From positions 1 to 64,000 of the forward strand of contig JAAPAO010000052.1 of assembly GCA_013115145.1 (NCBI GenBank): a DNA stretch of 64,000 nucleotides. The letters are read 5' to 3'. The notes beneath the pieces were generated by a model that searched no databases, had not been told where the DNA came from, and saw only the letters and a list, made by a program, of their open reading frames with translations. Positions 54,701 to 64,000 of this stretch are shown one piece after another (position 1 is the first letter of the stretch; every line of letters begins with the position of its first letter). The translations under genes and the position numbers were made by a program. The DNA is from Perkinsus chesapeaki (taxonomy: Eukaryota > Perkinsozoa > Perkinsida > Perkinsidae).

Positions 54701-55233
54701 GAAGTATACTGAAGCCAAGGAGACGATACGAAACACAATAACCAAACCAGATATAACACCACCAGCCACAGGCTTGGCCTAAGATAACAATGTGTATTGT
54801 GGTAGTGTAATAAATCCTACCATTGCCGATAATGATATGATCCTCCTTTTCTCATTGTGTCCACCATTATTCTTATGCTCTGATGATCCATCGTCCGTCT
54901 CTAAAGGCTGCTGTTGCTGCTGAAGTTGATTGATGTTACGTTGTGGCACTAATAGGTTAGGAGCTGATGCTGTACGGGTCAACTAAAGGAGGACTATCAT
55001 GAAATGAAGGAAGTATTGCTTACTCCCACACCACCACTGGGTGAGCGATGAAGGGTTCGAGCTGGCCTGGTCGAGCTCCCTACAGTAGAGCCACTGCCAC
55101 CAGCACGACCATCTTCGAGACTTTCTTCAACTGATATAGCACGAGCAACACTGTTTGACTTAATAATATCTTCCTCCTCTTTTTTATGTGGCCTTTGATA
55201 TCCTGAGTCTGATGATAAGAGCGGTACGTCCAT
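51757..55233 (-). CDS. SulP-family anion transporter with STAS and cyclic-nucleotide-binding domains
   Basis: The start at 55233 (MDVPLLSSDSGYQRPHKKEE) opens an acidic/Ser-rich N-terminus. TM exons follow: KPVAGGVISGLVIVFRIVSL, SSVGLPFLSTITAAYVEAAG, FGLFLFVIVLIGRDYL, PVIYGFFTAVGLAMCKSS, PLILPCIFIIELFLLYGLIC and YAVAIFSMFVVYFVDMSAGA. A late TM exon (FFYAVSCFVWLLVGQ) and ADIISIGLASITDLG lead to a STAS domain (TRYLVLDFESLTSIDSSALV). Last comes a cNMP-binding-like beta-roll (VEPLLSKMQRMEVSLGDVVY, GQIAKGAYLIVSGELSLYTG) and a basic tail. Yeast YGR125W (Vsb1) has the same order. The cargo (sulfate, oxalate, bicarbonate, amino acids) cannot be inferred. The frame at 53115 reads through an intron acceptor at TIEEM, so its first Met is not the true start. 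Confidence 0.85.
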
Positions 55234-55543
55234 CTTCAAGGTTAGTAGAAGTAGGGTGGTCGGGGGTAGGAGAAGAAGGAGAAGGGGACAATAACAAACT
55301 TTACAGTGCACCAATCAAAGCTAGAAAAGAACAGCAGATATGCGTACCCTGGAATATATATAACACTGATACATCATAAAGAAACACACGAGAAGTGATG
55401 ATGACGGTAGTGGTAGTGAAGAGGTGTTGATAAGAAGAAGATGATTAATGCAAGTCTACCTCTTCTTCTTCATCATCATCACTGCTATTTAACAGATCAT
55501 CCCATTCCGAATCATCTGAAACCAAGCCATTATAATTGCATAA

Positions 55544-57717
55544 TTACAATTGTAAGGTCGGACCATCATTACCATAGCCACCAGTCTCCTCCTCCTCATA
55601 ATCATCAACATCTGTTATTATAGGTGGTTCCTGTTCATTTAATGTCTCACGTCCCTCCTTCTGCTTCCTCTTTTCATGGAACTCCTCTCGAAGTCTTTGC
55701 TTCTCATCCTTCTCATTCGATCTCTTTCCCTCTTCCCTCGTCTGGGACTTAGCCTTTGGCTGTTTAGGTGGTCGGATGGCTGTATAAGGAGGAGGAGTAT
55801 AACGATGGTAGCGGAGTAGTAGCTTACATATAGATGGTAGTTGAAGCATTTCACGCATATTAGGGGAGTTACCAGCATCACACTCACTTAAGAATGATAC
55901 TGAAATATAACATGTTACGAGTTGTTGAGGGGTCCCGCATGGGGGGGGCACTCCTTCAAGCTCTTGCTCACCTGCATCATAGTCCCTTTCTAGCTCCTTA
56001 CCCTTACTTGTTAAAGGTAATACTTCAACCATACCTAGTATAATACTATGCCTTATAATAGAGCAGAATACATACCTTTAGTTAAGCCATCTAAGTCAAC
56101 CTTCCTATCGGGTGTGTTAAGGCACATAAAGGACAGGTTCTTCTTCTTCTTATTAGACTGTTGCTGATTATCATCCCCTTCTCTTTTAGCGGCCACCACT
56201 GCTGGGTCTAGTTTCAACTGTAAGGTGGAGGATGTTAACTATGACCTAGTTGCTGCTGCTGCTGTTTAATACCCTATATTTAGCAGTATCAAGTGCCACA
56301 ACACGCATCCCTCTATGAGATTTCATAGCTTCTCTAACAACCTTTTTAACAGCATCGGGGAACTTGGATCGATACCTTTGAAGAATAAGAAGAAATAACT
56401 GTATGACTGTAAGAGGTGGTAGTGTCATCACCCTATAAGCAAGCATTTCTGTCGACTAAGGCACATACTGTCTAATTGCTTAGCGTTCTTAGCAAACCTA
56501 AAATACACCAAGATAGTAGCAAAGGTAGTCTCCATTTCACTACGCCTACCTTACAATAGGTCTTGTATTGGCTTTAGTGAACTCAACTACAGTCTGAGAG
56601 TTAGCCATAGAGTTGGCGTTCAACTGGATAGGACGATCACCATTAGCAACTACGAATGCTGGCATGAGGTTGTTAGAGAACTTATATCTATAAGGTAAAT
56701 GAGTGTAATGGTAGTAGTAGTACGGCGTAATGTAGTACTTCTGATAGATGCTTTTGCCTGTATCAGGTAAAGGCTGATGACAGTCCATAGTATAGGTTGA
56801 TGCTATACCACGAAGGTCTCTATCAGCTTCTTTTAATACCTATATCAATAATACTATCGGGATAATCGTATTATGCCGGTGGCGACTGCCAATATCTTAC
56901 AGGAGGTATCTTATTGACCTTGAGGCTTTTATCAAAACAGTAGACGAGAGCAGGCTCTCCAGATAGCAACACCTTAGTAATGTGATGCGTTGTTGAGAGT
57001 GATGTGATTAACTGCTGCCTACCTGTCTTAAGGCTGTACTATCCTGGATATCGATATGCTTGAAACCAGCAGCGAAAAAGTCGTAAATTGTGAATACCTA
57101 TTAGGTAGAATAAGTAACAGGTGGAGCAGGATGTAGTGGACTTACAGTAGATAGGGCGCCAGCACTGAACAGTGATAAAAATAGTAAGCCTATGGATGCT
57201 TTCTTCCATGTAAACTAAAAAACATTAAGTCGATATGAGTTATCCTCCTCCTCCTTCTCAGTAAGGTTAATACCCCTTCAGAATCTCTGGATCGTTTAGT
57301 AGATGCAGCCTTCTGTGCAGCAGCTAATGCCCTCTCTTGCTTCCTGATAATAAACCATACCAACGAAAATACCGTTAACAATCATACTCATCAACATTGG
57401 CATAATACACCTTCCCTCCTCCTCCTCCATTAGCTTGCTGCTGCTTACGATGGCGTGGTTGATTATGATGATGTTTGGTATCCTCGTTAGTAGCACCTTC
57501 GGCTTTGAAGGACTCGAAGAGCGCTTTCTAAAAAACGCGCGAGTCAATATTATGAATTAAGAATAGTAGTAAGAATCTTCACCACCTTATCACTTCCAAC
57601 TGCATATCTATCTACGTCATCATCCCCAAAAAGCTTAGCCATATCCTCCTTCTTAGGGGCATCACCACCGACACCATCACCGGCACCATCTGCTTTATTA
57701 CGAGATCGAGGGGCCAT
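55544..57717 (-). CDS. Type II membrane protein with thioredoxin-like luminal domain
   Basis: The start at 57717 (MAPRSRNKADGAGDGVGGDA) begins a cytosolic part ending in KQERALAAAQKAASTKRSRD. One TM helix follows (KKASIGLLFLSLFSAGALST), then VFTIYDFFAAGFKHIDIQDS. A thioredoxin-like segment comes next: VLLSGEPALVYCFDKSLKV (a CFDK in place of CxxC), LKEADRDLRGIASTYTMDC, KFSNNLMPAFVVANGDRPIQ (the cis-Pro position) and ANSQTVVEFTKANTRPIV. The redox CxxC is absent, so it is probably a non-catalytic member. The C-terminal part is highly charged (KSQTREEGKRSNEKDEKQ, DVDDYEEEETGG). A further acidic exon (DDSEWDDLLNSSDDDEEEE) just downstream near 55.46 kb may be the true end. Fold assignment is by motif spacing only. 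Confidence 0.5.
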
Positions 57718-57984
57718 ATTATAATAGACCCAAAACTAAGTATGGTAATGGTTAGATTAGGTAATAAGAATACAACAGAGCACTATGGTTGGAGAAACTC
57801 TATTTAGAAAGTCACATTAGGTAGTAGACTAGGATAAATCAAGTACTGATAAGAATCAGTGTTAATATCCTATTCATTATCATCATCATTATTACAATTA
57901 CCACATAGCAATAGTAATATGAGAGGGTACGTTATCATACAAGATGAAGAAGAAGAACAGCAGTAATAAAGAAGAGTATCATCA

Positions 57985-60900
57985 TTATACTAATAATGCA
58001 TCATGGACAAATGTACGGTATGATACTATATCGCTAAGTAAACCATCCACCTCAGCCTCAACACCAGCAGCAGCATCATCATCATCATCATCGGTTGTAT
58101 GGTAGCCCTGCTGCTCTATGGTAGAATGAGGCACTGCCGGCGAGGGCATCATCATCATCCAGCTAAGGCATTATAATATAACTGTTATTAAAGTATATCT
58201 TACCTTAAATTAAGATGCAAATAGCGTTGATGGAATCTATTAATATAATCAGATAAGGTAAGGTATTGGGATATACGCTCCTGATAATAAAATATATAGG
58301 AAAGAGTAAACAACAAAGTAGTAGCAATAATAATAATAGTACAGCATCGAAGGTTAGTATTAATGTAGCTGGATTCTTAAGTAGCAATGATACTGTATCT
58401 TGTAATGCTCTAAAATCACCTAATAATGGAGGTTTATGATAATAACGAGTGCCTAATAGAGTAACACCTTCACCCCCATCATGGTCCATATCATCAACCT
58501 TCCTTCTAACATATGATAGTATATCCAATACAGTTCCTCTAGGATCTCCTCTATTAAGACTCAGAGGTACCTACATCATCATTATTATTATTATGAGTAT
58601 AATAAGTGTTATTGTTGTTGTATCATCCCCATACCTGGCATATATGGCAGAATACTCTAGCATCACCATGATACTGGCTTGGGGTTCTAGACAAGTCATC
58701 TAAAGTGGGGCTCTTGTTATGGGGGTCATTACGGGTAATGGTACTATTATACCGTGGATGATGATGCTCTAACTGAATAAGATAATGAGTAAAATATATT
58801 ACACATGATGATGATGATGACATACGTGGAAAGGTGTATCATACATACGAACGGTGCTGGGTGGCCTCTCAGTAGCGCAAGATGTCGGCGGTGATGGTGC
58901 TCTGTTAGTAGTCGTAGGGATAGGCAATCTCCTTATCGAGTCAAGTATAGACTGAGGATCCCTAAAGTATAAGGCTGCTGCTGTTGCTGTTGCTTCTTAT
59001 GTAGCACTAAGAGTAACTCTTACCTTAATAATGGATGACATGCTGTAGTCGCTAATGGTTCTCTATAGCATGGTCGACGTCTGACCATACGAGAGAGGTA
59101 GTCCTAATAAGAAACAGAGGATAGGAGGGAGAGTGTACTAGGCAGCAGCAGCAGGCTACTAAGAATAGTGGATCAAGATGACGACCAAATAGCTGCTTGC
59201 AAGTAGTGGTGGTCTGGTGAGCATCGGCTGTTGCTGTTGCTGGATCAGGTAGCCTGTCCTCCCATTGTTTGGGGCGTACACCAGTAATAGCAAATAATAT
59301 AACAGCACCAAGTCCCCATACATCAACCTATTAGTAGGTAATAATTATATTATGATAATAAGGTATATGGTTATTATTACTAAAGACCAGTCTATATCAC
59401 TCAATAGGGATTCAATACTATGTACATCATAATCATCCTCATCACTTAACATCTGGAGTATATGCGCCACCTGAAAGGGTATAATGGTAAATGGCAGTAG
59501 GAGCAGAGTATAGGGTATTACTACCTCTGGTGGATACCACCCTTCTTTAGCATGCCCCTCTGACAGTATCTCCTTAGCTTTCTTCTTGACTATCATCCTC
59601 ATTGTGGTATCATCATATTGCCTTCCACCTCCTTGGCCTGCTGCTGTTGTAGTATGACCCTCAGTCAGCTCGCTGCTGCTTGTCGAGCATGGTCTTATTT
59701 TATTAATTATATCCAACAGCTTAACTTTACCAATCTGACACATATTAACAGGCATACCAAAGCAGCAGCAGCAGCAGCAGCAGCTCGTAGACGTACATGA
59801 TCGCCAATTCTAAAAATGACTCTAGATCCCGATGGTCGTGATCCTGATGGTAGATCGACTAATACATTATTAGCTGATAATCGGCCATGATATATATTAA
59901 AGAACTGATAACAATAATACAAGTAAGGATGTTGTTATTGACGTATAACATGAGGCGTACATGCATACGCTGTAGGCCTGCGGTCAAGTCTCTAGCTAAT
60001 ATCTGTACCATATCACCAGATAGTGCAGTACTAGATGGATCTGATAATATTAATAATAATAATATGATGAAGGGTAATGTAAGTAGTAGTACCAGTAGTA
60101 TCTATAGATGCACCAAAGCCTGCTAACATCTCATTCAATGACATATCACATTCTGTTATAGTAACCACAATCTTACCAGTCGACTAAGAGAGCAGGCGTA
60201 ATGCTATATTTGTAGTGCTAGTATTGGTGGATAATGATTAATACCTCCTCATATATATGAGATATATTAACAATATTAGTATGTGGTGATCGGGCCAATA
60301 ATGCTAATTCACGGACTATCTGTCGTATACCCCCTACTCTTGACAAACATCTATTATGGTATATCTGAAGAAGAAGAAACCTTTAAGGATGATGATGATG
60401 ACGATGCTAGTTACTGGCTCCTCGAAGGGTCCACTTGTTGAAGGTGATGATGTTGATGATGCTTTATTATTAGATAATAGTATCTATCACTATTACTTAT
60501 ATCATTATTGTTATATATTACTACTACTACCTGATCTGGGAATACTCTTTGTAGGTTATGTAGGAATGCAGTAACATCTCTCTGTTGCTCCTCCCCTTCA
60601 TCCTTTATCGGTATTATCTTAGCCAGGCATTGCTTACCCTGAGTATAACATAGTCGTACGCATAGTCAGTACATTATCATACGTCATCATCATCAATCGA
60701 CTTGTTGCCATTTGTAGACAGCCTTCCTCCTCCTCTTTTTGTTCTTGTATCCTTCTCTTTAGCTCTATGCACACCCTTCGCTCCATGGGCTATATTAGAG
60801 TATACCATCACTCTACCATCGCCCTAATACCCCATCATATTCTTTACCCAGTAGTAGTATTACCATAATATCCCATACTCCTTCTCCTTGTTGTTCCTCT

Positions 60901-63900
60901 GTCTCGCTAAGCTCCCTACTAGATACCCCACTGGCCTCATTTGTAGTACTGGCTATAGACGGTGACACCAATGCCATACCCCTCCTATCTCTAGCCGTTG
61001 CTCCTGCTACTGCCCCCGACTGCTGCTGCTGCTGCTGTCTGACCTAGAATATAATGATCTAACAAACGAGCATTGAGAATGATGGAGAGAGACCCCTATA
61101 ATAGTAGTTGAATACATCCTGTTACTGTTTCCCATTATTAACTGTTTCAGTATACACTGTAGCTGCTATGTCATCGACTATACTATTAATACTGTCATCT
61201 CCACTACTACCACCATCCTCATCATCATCATTAACAGCAAATGATGGTTCTCCTGCTACTAGCCCTCCTGATAGCTCTTGTTGATGCTGTTGTTGAGCTT
61301 GCCTATGTTGTGCACCACTACGGAGGAATGGTGCTAGACATTGACGTAGCTCATCTTGACCTAAGATAGTGTATATAATAATAGTAAGGTATATTAGTAA
61401 TACTACTTAATGGTGATGCTCTTACTTCCTCTGGGCAATGGGCAAATGGACAGTAGTATCTACTTATATACTATGTACTGTATTATTATAATAATATTAT
61501 ACCTAGTACAGCATACATCCTCACATAGGAGAGCTTTATATACCCATGGATGGAATAATACCTCCTCTTCAGAATGTGATAATCGGCAACTACGCCCAAG
61601 TGGACTGAAGGACTATAGGTATAAGGTATTGTTATATACAATAGTTTCTCACCATCTACATCTCATCCTTCTAGGCGGATGATGATGTGTAGTGTTATTA
61701 TTATCAGTTGGATCAGTATCCATCATTATATAACACAATGCTTGGGAATAATGGTCACAGAGTCTCGGCTCATAACTATCAACAACAACAATACTATAAC
61801 ACGTGCTATTATTATATAGTATATCATTATTACCGATACTTTAATGGAGACCTCCTCCTCCATTCTATATTATGACTATATTGGCATCTACCTATACCAT
61901 ACTTACTGCTATATTATATTTATTATTATTACTAGAGAATAGGCATTCCCCAGTAGCAGCAAACCTCTCACAGGTACTGGTACGGAACTTAGCAATATCA
62001 TCATTTGATAGTATCGCTGGTAAAGCCATTATTATTATAACTCTCGGTGGCGTGTTACATTATAATAATACTACTAATAACACAACACTCATACCTTTAT
62101 CATGTATACAACAACCCCAACCTCTATATCATAATCATGGTAAGATGGTGATAATAACATCAACTGCTGCTACTACCCCGAACACCACCACCACCTTGTT
62201 GTTGACCACGTAGTTGTTCTATAGCCTTCTCAGCTTTCTCCCGATATGCCTATACTACTACAGTATATTATTGTATTAGAATGTTGTTGTTACCTTTTCC
62301 TCCTTTAATGCTGTCTCTAGTGGTACTATAGCACGCTTGATCTCATCTTGTACTAACCTCTCTACATCAGCTGATGTCATGGATAAACATGATGATGGTG
62401 AACCCAATACTGATGATGACTTTGCTCTATGACTTGATGATGATGATGATAAAGTAGCAGTATAAGATGTACCCCTACTAGATGCAGTACTACTATGACA
62501 AGAATAACAACCTAATAAAAGTCATGTTAAATACAACCATGCATACCTTACTTGAGCAGATGTCTCGAGACCCAGTAAGATACGAACAAGATGATGCTAG
62601 ACTACTTGCTGATGATGGATAATTATAAGATGATGATGATGACGCTGTACTGGTATGATCGGTTACTGTATTCCCTATATATAACAACAATACTACTACA
62701 GTAATCAAATATACCAAGTATTACCTCTACGTGGAGTAGTTGTTATTGTTTTTATTGGCCTTGGTGGTGGTAATGATGATATACGTCTATTAGACGGTAT
62801 ATTCCTCTTCCTTATACCATTAGACAGCACAGCCTATTATTATATTACCATACCTTATACCTTTATTATTACCTTATCCCCTCCTTGCTGTTGTTTTCTT
62901 TTCATTGACTCTATTGCTGCAGCCACTCTTGAGGCTGCTATGGATGATCTTTTAGATGCTATCTTTTCCCATTGTATACGTTGCTGCCAGAATTGATGAT
63001 CTTCATTAGGACGTCTCATATCTATTATTACTAATAACTATTCCCACTACTACTACTATCACCACCACTCCCATCTAACCCAAGTATTAGGTATAACATG
63101 ATGAAACAGCAACAATAACAACCGTAGTACTGGATAATGCAGTAATGAAGCAGTTAATGGAGGCGATATAACACTAATAGTATTATCATCGATGTGAGCG
63201 TTGTTGCTGTTGTTGCCTTGTTGTTCTCGGTGATCCTTCCCTCGCTCCCCCTCCTTGCGGCTGCTTTCTTCTCCTACTATCTTTTCTATTACGTCTAGGT
63301 GATAATGTTGTATTATCAATATATGGCGTACCATAATAATATTCACTATCTGAGCAGTATGTAGTATCATCATCATCATGCTCTATATACCTAAGTAGCT
63401 ACAGTAATAACAACCCTACTACTTCCTATCCCCCCCTACTCTTGTGGCACTATCCATGTAACATTAGTATCCCGTTCAATAGATGGACTCCTCCTATCTG
63501 ATGATGATGATGCCCCAGACCTATTACTCTATATCACCCGCAACCAACATTATTATATATTACTACCCATAACGATAATGTCGTTGTTGTTGTTGTTGCT
63601 GTTTAGCAGGACTAGTACTATATAGATTACCATAGGTATTATCACTGTCTGGTGGTGGGGGTGGAGGGGGTGGTGGTTGCTGCTGCTGTTGGCCTGGTGT
63701 ATATATCTAATAATCCTATCTTATACCCCGTTATATTATATATTACTACTACCCCTGTACCATATCCTCCTCCTAATAGCTGTGGTTGTTGACCTATACC
63801 CATCCCTCGACCCTAACCCACCATAACAATAGTAATGATCATCCGACCTACTACTACTACCTCCCCTGGTGGTTGATGCTGTCTTCTAGGCTCAAGTAAC

Positions 63901-63953
63901 TTAGCAAAATCAGCACGTATTGATGAGTTTGCTATTCGTCTGAGATATGTCAT
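57985..63953 (-). CDS. CCCH zinc-finger protein joined to a degenerate kinase domain
   Basis: Start 63953 (MTYLRRIANSSIRADFAKLL). Low-complexity exons (Q/P runs, RRSPSIERDTNVTW, NRKDSRRRKQPQ) and a coiled coil (DVERLVQDEIKRAIVPLETA) lead to CCCH-type fingers (KFRTSTCERFAATGECLFS, then SCRLSHSEEEVLFHPWVYKA with LCEDVC). After ELRQCLAPFLRSG and a Q-run, the chain continues without a stop to a kinase fold: GKQCLAKIIPIK (beta-3 Lys), IRQIVRELALLARSPHTNIV, VVTITECDMSLNEMLAGFG, YHGRLSANNVLVDL, FRIGDHVRL, EGWYPPEV, VDVWGLGAVILFAITGVRP and REPLATTACHPLL. The HRD Asp is Arg and DFG is DHV, so catalysis is doubtful. The end is YLTLSDYINRFHQRYLHL and an Asp-run tail, stop 57985. Two adjacent genes remain possible (boundary near 61 kb). 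Confidence 0.6.
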
Positions 63954-64000
63954 TATTATGCCTAGTAATAGTAGTAGTATTACATCTTAGCTATATCATC

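Noticed and set aside
58205-58450. C-terminal transmembrane helix (poly-Leu) at the end of the zinc-finger/kinase gene
   Set aside because: The poly-Leu stretch is better read as a pyrimidine-rich intron; splicing it out joins LILTFDA to ERISQYLTLSDYI in frame.

Overview
The window is nuclear DNA of a single-celled eukaryote. Almost every gene in it is cut by many short GT-AG introns (mostly 17-90 nt), the standard genetic code is used, and the right half is full of TAC/CTG/ATC trinucleotide runs. The gene content (single-domain voltage-gated channel with EF hands, LMBR1-like protein, SulP-STAS-cNMP transporter, lineage-specific secreted proteins) fits an alveolate. I favour a Perkinsus-like organism, but nothing in the window proves the genus.

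Layout. 1-4.2 kb is gene-poor: a degraded two-copy repeat, a Tc1-like transposase fragment and many small palindromes. 4.2-11.7 kb holds minus-strand, intron-rich genes that I can only partly resolve: a TPR-like gene, two acidic hypothetical genes and an F-box-like gene. 11.8-21.5 kb is plus strand: a Pro/Gln-rich protein, a voltage-gated cation channel, a two-TM protein and a family-2 glycosyltransferase. 22.9-28.1 kb carries a tandem pair of intronless genes for 549-aa secreted proteins, about 97% identical. 29.3-32.3 kb (minus) carries a tandem pair of fatty-acid-hydroxylase/sterol-desaturase genes. 32.5-48.7 kb is plus strand: a ubiquitin protease, a Cys-run membrane protein, a coiled-coil protein, a DHX34-like RNA helicase, an intronless hypothetical gene and an LMBR1-like membrane protein. 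49.3-64 kb is minus strand and converges on these: a CDK-like kinase, a SulP-STAS-cNMP transporter, a membrane-anchored thioredoxin-like protein and a long gene joining CCCH zinc fingers to a kinase domain that lacks its catalytic Asp. No shared pathway links neighbours; only the two tandem pairs are clear functional clusters.

The most unusual signal is a tiny structure that recurs with a different sequence each time: a 6-nt word, one base, its reverse complement, one base, then the word again (20 nt, direct-repeat spacing always 14). I found 17 cases by eye, 10 of them perfect and 12 in the first 3 kb. In the three cases where a duplicated copy can be aligned, the copies differ in length by exactly 14 nt at the triplet. 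This points to a recurrent mechanism that inserts 14 bp templated on the target itself. It acts in intergenic DNA and in introns, and it acted after the duplication of the 549-aa genes. Exon models in the left 12 kb are uncertain; those from 14 kb onward rest on recognisable protein families.
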